From Clostridiaceae bacterium (GTDB taxonomy: Bacteria; Bacillota; Clostridia; Acetivibrionales; DUMB01): 64,000 bases of DNA. The position numbers and the translations under genes were made by a program. How positions within the stretch are numbered: the first letter of the stretch is position 1; the number at the start of each line of letters is the position of its first letter. The notes beneath the pieces are model-generated. The model made no database searches. It was not told the DNA's origin and worked only from the letters and a program-made list of their open reading frames with translations. Below, in pieces: positions 50,094-57,978 of the stretch. Location of the stretch: assembly GCA_012840085.1 (NCBI GenBank), contig DUMB01000096.1, forward strand, positions 1 through 64,000. Reading direction: 5' to 3'.

Positions 50094-50870
50094 ATGCCCG
50101 GAAAAGTGAGAAAATATGCTGTGCTCAACAATAAGGGCGGTGTGGGTAAAAGCACAATTGCGGTACATGTTGCACACGGTCTTGCCATCAAAGGGAAAAA
50201 AGTATTGCTGGTGGATATGGATGGGCAAAATGATGCAAGCCTTTTCCTTGGATTTACTTCAGAAGATTATAATAACAGCCTTTATGATATTCTGACGGGG
50301 CGGGAGGGCATAAATCTTTCAGAATGTATTATCAATGCAAGAGATAATCTTGATTTGCTGCCGTCAAGAAATATAGACCGGATTAACTCTGAACTATATA
50401 AAGAGACCAGGATAGACCTGTTTTTAAAAGAAAAATTGAAGGGTTTGGAGGAAATGTCTTACGATTACGTGATTATTGATTGCGGACCCCAGCGGAGCAA
50501 AATCAATGATGCGATTTTGTATTTTGTTGACGGTATTATTGTGCCGGTTCAGGTGGAAACGGCTTCTGTAAGGGCCATAGGGAATATTTATGAGTACCTT
50601 GCGGATTTGCACCTGAACTCAGACCTGGTTTCTCTGATAGTACCGAACATGTATGATCAGAGAACTGTTGACGGAAAAGAAAATCTGGAGTTTATTAAAG
50701 AGTTTTTTGCAGGTACTGATTTGCTGGTTCAGCCTGTACACAGGAGGATTAAGATTGCAGAGGTTGGCAAGCTTGGGAAAACAGTTTATGAATTTGATGA
50801 AGAGTCTTCAAAGCAATTTAACCGTATTGTTGAAAGGCTGGTGAACAGTGATGCCGAGGCGAAGCAGTAA
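50094..50870 (+). CDS. ParA-family ATPase, array-positioning type
   Basis: 258 aa. Deviant Walker A NNKGGVGKSTIAVHVAHGLA (Lys14 and Lys19), switch I VDMDGQNDAS, Walker B YVIIDCGPQ, then VPVQVETASVRAI. ParA-like ATPases (ParC of Vibrio, PpfA of Rhodobacter) place cytoplasmic or polar chemoreceptor arrays and are coded inside che operons, as here. No ParB is present. AGGAGG precedes the ATG, and the 3' end overlaps the next gene by 20 bases. Confidence 0.92.
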   Translation: MPGKVRKYAVLNNKGGVGKSTIAVHVAHGLAIKGKKVLLVDMDGQNDASLFLGFTSEDYNNSLYDILTGREGINLSECIINARDNLDLLPSRNIDRINSELYKETRIDLFLKEKLKGLEEMSYDYVIIDCGPQRSKINDAILYFVDGIIVPVQVETASVRAIGNIYEYLADLHLNSDLVSLIVPNMYDQRTVDGKENLEFIKEFFAGTDLLVQPVHRRIKIAEVGKLGKTVYEFDEESSKQFNRIVERLVNSDAEAKQ

Positions 50871-52521
50871 AAAGAACAAAAATAATTTAGAAAAGATAAA
50901 GAGGGAAATGAGCAGGAAAAAACAAAAAGCCGAAGACAGAAATGAACCGGTTGATTCATCTGCAGATATAGGGAAAACTGCTATAGAGAAAACTGCTGGG
51001 CGGCAGGCTTTGCAGATTGAGGCCCAAAAAGGGACAGGGAATGAATGCGTGCCGGAAGAGACGGATAACGAGAAAATTGAAATGTTGGTGTTCCGTATAG
51101 GAGAAGAAGAATTTGCACTGAGGATCACAAGCATAAAAGAAATTATCAGGATTCCTTCAATGACAAAAGTTCCAAATACGCCACAGTATATAAGCGGTTT
51201 GTGCAGCCTGAGAGGTGAACTGCTGCCTGTTGTTGACTGCAGGAAATTGTTCGGTATTCCTGAACAGGAACTTGGCGAAAGCAGCAGAATCATTGTGGCA
51301 GATATTCATGAAAAGAAGATTGGATTGATATCTGACAAAGTTTTAGAAGTGATAAACGTTGAAGAGGCAGATGTAAAAGAACCTCCCGCCGGTATTAGAG
51401 GGGCTGATGGAGGAGTTGTAAACGGTATTCTGATACTTAATAACGGAAAAAGAGTAATTATGATTCTCGATGCTGAGAAAATTATTAAAACGGGGGATCT
51501 TGATACAGCCGCAAAACAGCAGCATACACATGTGGATAAATTAACGGATTCAGAAAAGAAAGAGGATGAAGAAGAGCAAATTGTTGTATTTAATATTGGC
51601 ACAGGAGAGTATGGGTTCAATATTAATTGTATAAAGGAAATAATCAGGCTGCCTGACGTCATGAAGGCACCCAATACAGCAAGCTATATTGAGGGTGTGC
51701 TTTCTGTCAGAAACCGCCTTCTGGCGGTTATCAATCCGGGCAGGCTCCTTGGTATAAACTGCAAACAGCCGGACGAAAACAGCCGTGTCATAGTTATAGA
51801 CAATGGGAACTTTTCATATGGAGTAATAGTTGATAAAGTGTCCCAGGTTGTGCGGGTGAGGAAGGAATTATTCAAAGAGAACATTCAGAATGCAAGTTTT
51901 GCCGGAATAGAGTTTGTCAAAGGAATATTAAATCTAAATAACGGTCAAAGGCTGATAATGATTCTGGAGCCTGACAAACTGATAAGCCTGGAAGACGTAA
52001 AAGGTGTTTCGGACGTTGATTATAAGAAAACAGCAAATGATAAATCAGCACATGATAAATCATTATATGCCGGTGAAGCAGATGACAGTCTCGAATATGT
52101 TGTTTTTAAGCTGGGTGAGGAAGAGTACGGAATAGAAATTAACAGTGTACAGGAAGTTAACAGAATTGACGGGATTACCCGTTTCCCCGGTGCTCCTGTG
52201 TTTATTGCAGGGATGGTTGATTTACGGGGTGAAATAATACCCGTACTGAATCTCAGAAGACTGTTTGGCATGGATGATTCAGACTCTTATAACGTGTCCA
52301 GGTTTTTAGTTGCCGAGTCCGGAAATAAAAAAACAGGTATCCTGATAGATTCAGTATCCGGTGTTCTGAGATTCTCAAAGGCTTATCTTGAAGAAGCCCC
52401 GGGAGCATTAAAAGAAAAAGGTCAGGAATGCTATATAGATAAGATAGCGAAATTGAATGATGGCAAAAGAATTGTTTTGGTATTGGATCTTTCAACAATG
52501 CTGAGTTTTATGCAAGATTGA
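50851..52521 (+). CDS. Second triple-CheW protein with basic N-terminal tail
   Basis: 556 aa from ATG 50851 (GTG 50848 also possible). Residues 1-75 are Lys/Arg-rich then acidic and look disordered (MPRRSSKKNKNNLEKIKRE...). Three CheW domains follow at about 76-215 (MLVFRIGEEEFALRITSIKEIIRI), 241-380 (IVVFNIGTGEYGFNINCIKEIIRL) and 413-550 (YVVFKLGEEEYGIEINSVQEVNRI). The gene overlaps parA by 20 bases, a layout like parC-parP, where ParP has an array-integrating CheW-like domain and a ParC-binding tail. That parallel is inference; ParP has a single such domain. Confidence 0.92.
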   Translation: MPRRSSKKNKNNLEKIKREMSRKKQKAEDRNEPVDSSADIGKTAIEKTAGRQALQIEAQKGTGNECVPEETDNEKIEMLVFRIGEEEFALRITSIKEIIRIPSMTKVPNTPQYISGLCSLRGELLPVVDCRKLFGIPEQELGESSRIIVADIHEKKIGLISDKVLEVINVEEADVKEPPAGIRGADGGVVNGILILNNGKRVIMILDAEKIIKTGDLDTAAKQQHTHVDKLTDSEKKEDEEEQIVVFNIGTGEYGFNINCIKEIIRLPDVMKAPNTASYIEGVLSVRNRLLAVINPGRLLGINCKQPDENSRVIVIDNGNFSYGVIVDKVSQVVRVRKELFKENIQNASFAGIEFVKGILNLNNGQRLIMILEPDKLISLEDVKGVSDVDYKKTANDKSAHDKSLYAGEADDSLEYVVFKLGEEEYGIEINSVQEVNRIDGITRFPGAPVFIAGMVDLRGEIIPVLNLRRLFGMDDSDSYNVSRFLVAESGNKKTGILIDSVSGVLRFSKAYLEEAPGALKEKGQECYIDKIAKLNDGKRIVLVLDLSTMLSFMQD

Positions 52522-52800
52522 TGGCAAATGGAGGGCAGTTTCCCCCAACCGCCCGTCCATTCAAAGGATCATGACGGCCGCCTATTGAGAAGGAGGATTA
52601 TATTGCACAGAAAGAAGTTTTTTATGCAGTTGCAGTAGAGGCGAAGGGAAAGCTCTGACGAAGCGGCAGGACATAGGCGTTTCATATATTTTTGGCGGGA
52701 AAACCAGGCTGGACCTTGCAGTCGTCTTTAAAAAACTTAGTGGCGAATATGTTAAGTAAGACATTGTTATGTATAGCGGCGGGGTTGAAGCTGGAAATTG
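52522..52800. other. Decayed coding DNA between the two che units
   Basis: A short frame starts at TTG 52602 behind AGGAGG and stops after 11 codons. In other frames 52680-52765 reads GVSYIFGGKTRLDLAVVFKK (in part), which looks like protein sequence but could not be assigned. A hairpin-like GGAGGGC...CCGCCCGTCC lies at about 52531-52558, without a T-run, just after the second triple-CheW gene. Confidence 0.45.
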
Positions 52801-52826
52801 TCTTTCCAAGAAAAACCTGTGCATGT

Positions 52827-52846
52827 AACATATTATCTAAAATGTT
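52827..52846. promoter_or_regulatory. Leader dyad site 3
   Basis: AACATATTATCTAAAATGTT, equal to site 1 except for one base (T to C). The conserved GACACTATTCGACA follows (52852-52865). Confidence 0.55.
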
Positions 52847-53094
52847 GTCTATGACACTATTCGACAAATTAACATTTTTTCCTCCTTTTTTATTTTAAAA
52901 TTTTTGTTCCTTTTCTTGATTATTACTGTACTTATAATTGACTCATCTGTCATAAAACGTTCTTCAACAATGTAATAAAATATAATTATTATCGATAAAT
53001 TAATACATCTGCTTTTATGGTTATTTCTATAGAATATCTTCATTACAAATTAAACAGTTCATTATGCAGATAATTGCCTAACATTTAGTAACGC

Positions 53095-53114
53095 AACATT
53101 TTAGATAATATGTT
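53095..53114. promoter_or_regulatory. Leader dyad site 4
   Basis: AACATTTTAGATAATATGTT, the exact inverted copy of site 3, 268 bp downstream of it, and carrying the matching base change relative to site 2. Confidence 0.55.
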
Positions 53115-53184
53115 GCATAACTGTATAATTAAAATAACAGTAAATAGCTAAAATCCAATAATACCTATTAAAAAAACGTTGTTA

Positions 53185-53286
53185 AAAAAACACTATGAAA
53201 AAGGCAAACTTATTGAAAAATAAGGACGCAAAGCCACGAGTCTAAGGTGGAAACACTATGATGGTCGGGTTGCCAGGGTGTATTTG
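53185..53286 (+). ncRNA. c-di-GMP-I (GEMM) riboswitch, chemosensory unit 2
   Basis: Almost identical to the unit 1 aptamer: AAGGCAAAC, P2 with GAAA loop, GGACGCAAAGCCACGAGTC, CTATGATGGTCGGGTTGCC and GTGTATTT. Differences fall in P3 (GGTGGAAACAC against GGTGTAAAGCAC) and in the P3 receptor strand (GATGG against GATAG). A terminator follows. It implies that the same second messenger controls both che units. Confidence 0.93.
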
Positions 53287-53302
53287 AATAATGTGAATTA
53301 AT

Positions 53303-53334
53303 GCCATGGCCAGAAAGATTGCCGTGGCTTTTTT
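53303..53334 (+). terminator. Expression-platform terminator of riboswitch 2
   Basis: GCCATGGC (53303-53310) pairs with GCCGTGGC (53321-53328) with one G-U pair, followed by six T. Confidence 0.85.
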
Positions 53335-53404
53335 CGATTGATAATTCAATTACTGTAAGTGAGTAAATTACAGGATTCTACCTGTATCATTGAAAGGAGT
53401 AAAT

Positions 53405-53761
53405 ATGAAAAAGGTGTTGATAGTAGACGATGCTGCGTTTATTCGGCTGCAGCTGAAACAATTACTTGAGGAGAATGGTTTTGAGGTTGTTGGTGAAGCT
53501 GATAATGGAAAAGCGGCATTAAAAAAAATTCAGGAATTAAAGCCGGATATTGTCACTCTTGACATCACTATGCCGGAAATGAACGGCATTGAGTGTATGA
53601 TTGAAATTAACAAAATGGAATATAAGCCTACCGTTATAATGGTTTCTGCGATGGGACAGGAAGCTTTTGTGCAGAAAGCAATAATTAACGGGGCAAAAGG
53701 CTTTATTGTTAAGCCATACAAGCCGGAAGTAGTCATAAATTATCTGAATAAGTTTAAATGA
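53405..53761 (+). CDS. cheY: CheY-like response regulator 3, unit 2
   Basis: 118 aa from ATG 53405 (AAAGGAG, 8-base spacing). Receiver features: VLIVDDAAFIRLQLKQLL, Asp in IVTLDITMPEMNG (about 54), Ser in MVSAMG, Lys in FIVKPYKPE. It is closest in pattern to Firmicute CheY. It is the first gene behind riboswitch 2. Confidence 0.93.
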   Translation: MKKVLIVDDAAFIRLQLKQLLEENGFEVVGEADNGKAALKKIQELKPDIVTLDITMPEMNGIECMIEINKMEYKPTVIMVSAMGQEAFVQKAIINGAKGFIVKPYKPEVVINYLNKFK

Positions 53762-53863
53762 AGCAGTGATAAATTGTTTGAATAAGTCAATTATTGCACC
53801 GTCATACAGGATAGCTGAAGAAATAATTAAATATGTATCTTATAAATTGTAGGGAGGTTTCTT

Positions 53864-54274
53864 ATGAAGAATAAATATAAGGTTTTGATAGTTGATAAAG
53901 AAGAAGAAATACTGCACACCCTTAAAGAATTTCTGGAGCAAGAAACCTATACTGTTGAAACTACCCGAAGCTCTGTTGATGCTATTGAAAAAATAAAAAG
54001 TGATAAATACCACATTGTATTGATTGATACAGATATGCCTGAAATGAACGGAGTTGAGCTTTTAAAGGAGATAAAAAGCTATGATGCCTTAACACAGGTC
54101 ATCATGATGTCGGGGCATTCTACAATGGAAAAAATATTAAGTTCTCTTGAATATGGTGCCAATGATTACATACAAAAGCCTTTTACAAATATGGATCATG
54201 TCATGCAGGTCATTGATTATTCTGTTCAGAAACTGGAGCGGTGGAGGCAGTCAATTATTCAGATAGTAAAATAG
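53864..54274 (+). CDS. Receiver-domain protein, unit 2
   Basis: 136 aa: YKVLIVDKEEEILHTLKEFL (the first acidic pair is DK rather than DD, with E-E following), Asp in IVLIDTDMPEMNG, MMSGHSTMEKIL and Lys in DYIQKPFTN. The pattern resembles NtrC-type receivers, with a short C-terminal helix and no output domain. TAGGGAGG precedes the ATG. It may be a phosphate sink or relay for the downstream HPt protein. Confidence 0.85.
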   Translation: MKNKYKVLIVDKEEEILHTLKEFLEQETYTVETTRSSVDAIEKIKSDKYHIVLIDTDMPEMNGVELLKEIKSYDALTQVIMMSGHSTMEKILSSLEYGANDYIQKPFTNMDHVMQVIDYSVQKLERWRQSIIQIVK

Positions 54275-54321
54275 CCAACATGTAAATGATTGCTGTTACG
54301 TTGTATCAGGAGGTGAGTTTT

Positions 54322-55782
54322 ATGGATACCATGGTCCAGTTCTATATGGAAGAAACGGAAGATTTGCTTCAAAAAGCAGAAGAATGCCTTATCAGGCTTG
54401 AGACTGAATATTCATCTGTTGATGTCAATGAGTTATTCAGAATAGCTCATACAATTAAAGGTTCTTCCCAGATGGTAGGATACGAGGACATTGGAAATGT
54501 TATGCACAAAATTGAGGATATGCTTGACTGCGCAAGGAACGGCACAATCCTGTTTGACCAGGGCATGGTGTCTCTTTGCTTCAAGGGCCTGGATATCGTT
54601 AAAAAGATGCTGCGATACAAAAAAGGGCAGAGGTCCGGGGAGGTGATGGAGGACTTCACCAATGATGTTTCAAGAATCAACGAAATGTTTGAAGCCTTTA
54701 TCAGCGCCAATAAGAAGGAAGAGGAAAATACTGCAGCTGAACAGCCTGCTATGGGAATAGTTGCTTCTCTCCTGAATAAAAAACCTGAAAGTAAAAACAA
54801 GTATTATATTAGCTTCTTCATAGAAAAGGACGCTCCTATGGTATCTCCCGTATTCATAATGATCTTAAAATGCGTTGAGGATATTGGCTCTCTTGTGTAT
54901 TCCAGCGTGACAGACAGCTATTTTTCAGAATCTCCTGAAGATAATGAAATAAGAACTTTTGACATCATTCTATGTACAGATGTTGAGGAAGCTGAACTAT
55001 ATACTTATTTTGACCTGTCTTATGTTGAAAAGATAAACATAGTGGATTTAACCAGAAGCAAGCTTGAGGATAATGACTATTACTTCAATAACAGCGACAA
55101 TACCTTCTATATTGCTGTTTTAGGAGTCTTTATAAAGCTGTACAATATATTTTTCAGCCGCCCTAAAGAACTTAAAGTGAACAAAGAAGAGCTTCATATT
55201 ATAGAATCTTTGCGCAGCAAAGCTGTCAACGCTTTTGAAAAAATAAACAACAAAAATAAACTCAGCGCGTTTATAAATGATTTCAATGAGTTTTTCTCCA
55301 TTGTCACTAAAATGTATGAAGGGCAATCAGAGGCTGGTGAAGAGCTTTGCTCCAATATCCGGACTCATTTGTTGAAGCTGATGGAGAGAGCCAATAACTA
55401 TGCAAAAGGCAAACATGTATTTAGAGTTTTAAAACCCGAAAAGAACGATTTTATCAACAGACTGAAGAATTTTACAGGAATGGTGAATAACTCCTCAACC
55501 TTAGTTATTTTTATTGATTTGAGCAATCTGGATATATTGCATGAGAATGAAGTAAAGGCTCTGATTGAAGTAAAAAAACAAATGGAGGAAAAGAATATAA
55601 AAATAGGCATCATAGCAGGGGGGTGCTACTCCAGAAGAATTATTAATATTTTTGATTCTATAAAACCCGTTGAGGAATTTAATCTTTTTAGTTCTGAGCT
55701 TGATGCAATTTTAGGGATGCTCTATTCCCAGGATTCTTTTCAAAGAATCATTAGAAAGGTAAAGAGCGAACAGTACGAATAA
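54322..55782 (+). CDS. HPt protein with central P2-like and C-terminal STAS-like domains, no kinase
   Basis: 486 aa from ATG 54322 (AGGAGGTGA). An N-terminal HPt domain has His43 in RIAHTIKGSSQMVGY. The middle (about 150-240, KNKYYISFFIEKDAPMVSP, FDIILCTDVEEAELY) resembles CheA P2/receiver-binding folds. A helical part follows, and residues about 385-470 (STLVIFIDLSNLDILHENEV, KNIKIGIIAGG) look like a STAS-type fold. CheA P4/P5 domains are absent. With the two receivers upstream it suggests a phosphorelay branch fed by the CheA of unit 1. The order of domains is inferred by eye. Confidence 0.75.
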   Translation: MDTMVQFYMEETEDLLQKAEECLIRLETEYSSVDVNELFRIAHTIKGSSQMVGYEDIGNVMHKIEDMLDCARNGTILFDQGMVSLCFKGLDIVKKMLRYKKGQRSGEVMEDFTNDVSRINEMFEAFISANKKEEENTAAEQPAMGIVASLLNKKPESKNKYYISFFIEKDAPMVSPVFIMILKCVEDIGSLVYSSVTDSYFSESPEDNEIRTFDIILCTDVEEAELYTYFDLSYVEKINIVDLTRSKLEDNDYYFNNSDNTFYIAVLGVFIKLYNIFFSRPKELKVNKEELHIIESLRSKAVNAFEKINNKNKLSAFINDFNEFFSIVTKMYEGQSEAGEELCSNIRTHLLKLMERANNYAKGKHVFRVLKPEKNDFINRLKNFTGMVNNSSTLVIFIDLSNLDILHENEVKALIEVKKQMEEKNIKIGIIAGGCYSRRIINIFDSIKPVEEFNLFSSELDAILGMLYSQDSFQRIIRKVKSEQYE

Positions 55783-55810
55783 TTGCTACATGAATAATAA
55801 CATAAATCAA

Positions 55811-55873
55811 GCCGACCTTCTTTGCTCAAATGATGCATATGTACGCAACATTGCAATTGAAAGAGAGTATTGA
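55811..55873 (+). pseudogene. Fragment of a second HEAT-repeat chemosensory gene
   Basis: The frame reads ADLLCSNDAYVRNIAIERE then TGA, matching AELLYSDDAYIRNIAIEIL of the HEAT protein at 43566-43622 at both protein and DNA level. It lies 28 bases after the HPt gene. It indicates that unit 2 was once a longer copy of unit 1. Confidence 0.65.
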
Positions 55874-55905
55874 TGAAACTAATACTGAAGAGGAAGAATA
55901 AAAGC

Positions 55906-55945
55906 AGCAAGAGTACTGTGGGTTATTACCCTTAGCACCCTTGCT
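55906..55945. terminator. Bidirectional terminator-like hairpin
   Basis: AGCAAG/CTTGCT outer stem and GGGT/ACCC inner stem around TTAT lie between two converging genes. The design resembles the hairpin at 15197-15230 (shared GTTATTACC and CCCTTGCT). Confidence 0.65.
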
Positions 55946-55960
55946 GTTTGCTTTGCCAGG

Positions 55961-57043
55961 TTATTGCGCCTTTACTTCCACGCTAACTTTGGATGTTCCG
56001 GTTTTAGACGAACTAGTCGTAGAAAATGCCGGAAGAATAACATTGGCATTTAATACAGGGATAAAGATAGGTGTATTGCCTTCTGTATCGGACAATACGA
56101 TAATTCCGTATTCATTCTTATAAACCATTCCTGATGCATGTATATTCGAACCCATAAATATATCTATTTCTGTTGAAACAGGCAAGTATTCGTGATAAGC
56201 GCTCAACAGATTTGTATCAAAGCCCGGAGCAAGTCCTGATGGCGTAAGGTACGTAATAGACGGATTATAAACGCTACCTGCTCCCAGATAAATTGCTGCG
56301 ATGGCATTCAAGGGTATTGCTTCTTTCTGACCTACATCATCTAGAATAAACAACGTTCCAAAGGTTCCGGATGATGATTTGAACAGCTCATAAGGAGTGC
56401 CTGTTACAGAGGAAGCTGTCAGCCCCCGTGTAAAGACGGTGATTACATTTGTGGGGTACAGGTTGATAATCTGCTCAATAACATGAGCCAGTTGGGCATA
56501 GGCGAAATTATATCCTGTGTTGTCTGAAGGAGCTTCGGAATAGGTCAGAGTCAGCTTGGGGAAGTAGGGTTCGTAAACAATATTATTGTTAGCAAACTGG
56601 ACAACTGTGGCACCATCGTTGTTAGTAAGGGCTATTCCGAAATTCTGGCTCGTTCCATTCAGCCATTCATTAACAAGCGAGGTTATATCAATTTCAACAG
56701 CCTTGAACAAGTCCGTTGTTGTGACGGAAATTTGCGAGGTTGTGGCAGTATAAGTGGGCAATGTGTTATACGTTACTGTTGCTGCACTAAAGGGACTTGT
56801 TACTTTATTTACGACAACAGGGCTTGGAGCATCCCCGCTTTTTGCGATGACGGATAACTGAAGAATGGCGCTGTCTACTGTTGTTACCGGCAATGTGGGC
56901 AATTCAACTTCCAGGAGACTGATGCAATTCTGAAAATTCGGGTCTGTGCCGGTATAAAGCAACGGATAAAAGGAATTATTGTTATCCGGCATTGCAGATG
57001 ATACAAATGTAGTGCGCGGTAAATTTATCGTAACAGTCGGCAT
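55961..57043 (-). CDS. DNRLRE-domain protein
   Basis: 360 aa. Residues about 1-170 form a DNRLRE/CBM96-like beta-sandwich (LPVTTVDSAILQLSVIAK, VTYNTLPTYT, VEIDITSLVNEWLNGTSQNFGIALTNN, PKLTLTYSE). Residues about 180-360 are a separate region rich in Ile/Thr (LIHVFTRGL-type segments, YLTPSGLAPGFDTNLL). There is no signal peptide or sorting motif, unusual for a family that is mostly extracellular. AGAAGG lies about 6-11 bases upstream. It shares a 37-bp upstream block with the hemerythrin gene. Confidence 0.75.
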   Translation of the reverse strand: MPTVTINLPRTTFVSSAMPDNNNSFYPLLYTGTDPNFQNCISLLEVELPTLPVTTVDSAILQLSVIAKSGDAPSPVVVNKVTSPFSAATVTYNTLPTYTATTSQISVTTTDLFKAVEIDITSLVNEWLNGTSQNFGIALTNNDGATVVQFANNNIVYEPYFPKLTLTYSEAPSDNTGYNFAYAQLAHVIEQIINLYPTNVITVFTRGLTASSVTGTPYELFKSSSGTFGTLFILDDVGQKEAIPLNAIAAIYLGAGSVYNPSITYLTPSGLAPGFDTNLLSAYHEYLPVSTEIDIFMGSNIHASGMVYKNEYGIIVLSDTEGNTPIFIPVLNANVILPAFSTTSSSKTGTSKVSVEVKAQ

Positions 57044-57132
57044 TTATCAAACCTTCTTTCTTTTAAAAAATATTAGTTTACATAACCAAGATATGCCCGG
57101 TCTGCTTATTTTGTTACTGCATGAAAAAAATG

Positions 57133-57169
57133 GATTTCCGGAATAACGTCGTATTGTGCCGATATAATG
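57133..57169 (-). promoter_or_regulatory. 37-bp block shared with the hemerythrin upstream region
   Basis: 32 of 37 bases match 37242-37278. It includes TTTCCGGAA and GTATTGTGCCGATAT. It is 90-126 bases before the DNRLRE gene on the minus strand; on the plus strand it also contains TATAAT (57163-57168) ahead of mscL, so either gene could be concerned. Confidence 0.5.
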
Positions 57170-57310
57170 GGATAATACAATAATACAAAATAAAAACAGG
57201 AAGAGGTATTTGATATAATATTTACTTGAGAAGTTTTTTTTTCAGAAAAATGGGGCATTTGAAGTATTACAGGGTATAAATATAATTTAATAAAAAAAGG
57301 TGGGGATCAA

Positions 57311-57709
57311 ATGCTAAAAGAATTTAAGGAATTTGCAATAAAAGGAAATGTTATTGACCTTGCAGTCGGTGTGATTATTGGCGGGGCATTTGGCAAAATT
57401 GTTTCATCTCTTGTTAATGACATACTTATGCCGGTTTTTGGTTTTATTTTGAGCGGGATAAACATATCAGATTTAAAATTTGTGATTAAACCGGCAAGCG
57501 GCGATATTCCGGAAGTGGCCATCCTTTACGGTTCATTCATTCAATCTATTGTAGATTTCCTGATAATTTCTTTTTCGATTTTTCTGTTTATAAAGCTTTT
57601 ATTATTTTTGAAAAAGAAGAAACAGGAAGAGTCATCTGCTTCAAAGGAACCATCGCCGGAAGTCAAGCTTCTTGAAGAAATACGCGATCTATTGAAAGAA
57701 AAACAGTAA
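57311..57709 (+). CDS. mscL: Large-conductance mechanosensitive channel
   Basis: 132 aa, normal for MscL. An amphipathic N-terminal helix (LKEFKEFAIKGN), TM1 with VIDLAVGVIIGGAFGKIVSSLVNDILMP (quoted in part; the pore-lining Gly/Ala pattern), an outer loop (about 45-70), TM2 (about 75-98) and a charged C-terminal helix (LLEEIRDLLKEK). It opens under hypo-osmotic stress. AAAGGTGGGG precedes the ATG. An inverted repeat ATAATGCGC/GCGCATTAT (57728-57736/57773-57781) lies just downstream. Confidence 0.95.
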   Translation: MLKEFKEFAIKGNVIDLAVGVIIGGAFGKIVSSLVNDILMPVFGFILSGINISDLKFVIKPASGDIPEVAILYGSFIQSIVDFLIISFSIFLFIKLLLFLKKKKQEESSASKEPSPEVKLLEEIRDLLKEKQ

Positions 57710-57894
57710 TTTAGTGAACTTGCTGTAATAATGCGCTTTCTTCGCCCTCAAATTTTTTGTTGGCTGAGAAATGCGCATTATATCTATTTGTTCCGTATTT
57801 TCCACAGTTTATTTTATTCTTCCAAGTTCATATCATAGCTACATGTATATGTTTCTTTGAACACAAGGTTTAAAAACAGCACAGAAATTTTCAT

Positions 57895-57956
57895 GGAAAG
57901 TAAACTTGACATTTTGGTATTATTTGTTATAATAATTGATGTAAAGTAAACTTTCC
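57895..57956 (+). promoter_or_regulatory. Strong promoter flanked by repeated operator half-sites
   Basis: TTGACA (57906-57911), 16-base spacer and TATAAT (57928-57933) preceded by TG. AAAGTAAACTT occurs on both sides (57897-57907 and 57943-57953), and GGAAAG/CTTTCC (57895-57900/57951-57956) makes the outer ends symmetric. The small XRE regulator encoded 23 bases downstream is the likely binder, giving autoregulation. Confidence 0.7.
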
Positions 57957-57978
57957 ATTTAGGAGTGGGGGAGTAAAT

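Noticed and set aside
52976-52998. Possible sigma-28 (SigD/FliA) promoter before unit 2 (TAAA ... ATCGATAA)
   Set aside because: The spacer between the two elements is about 11 bases instead of about 15, and the equivalent in leader 1 has CGACAA, so the match is not good enough.
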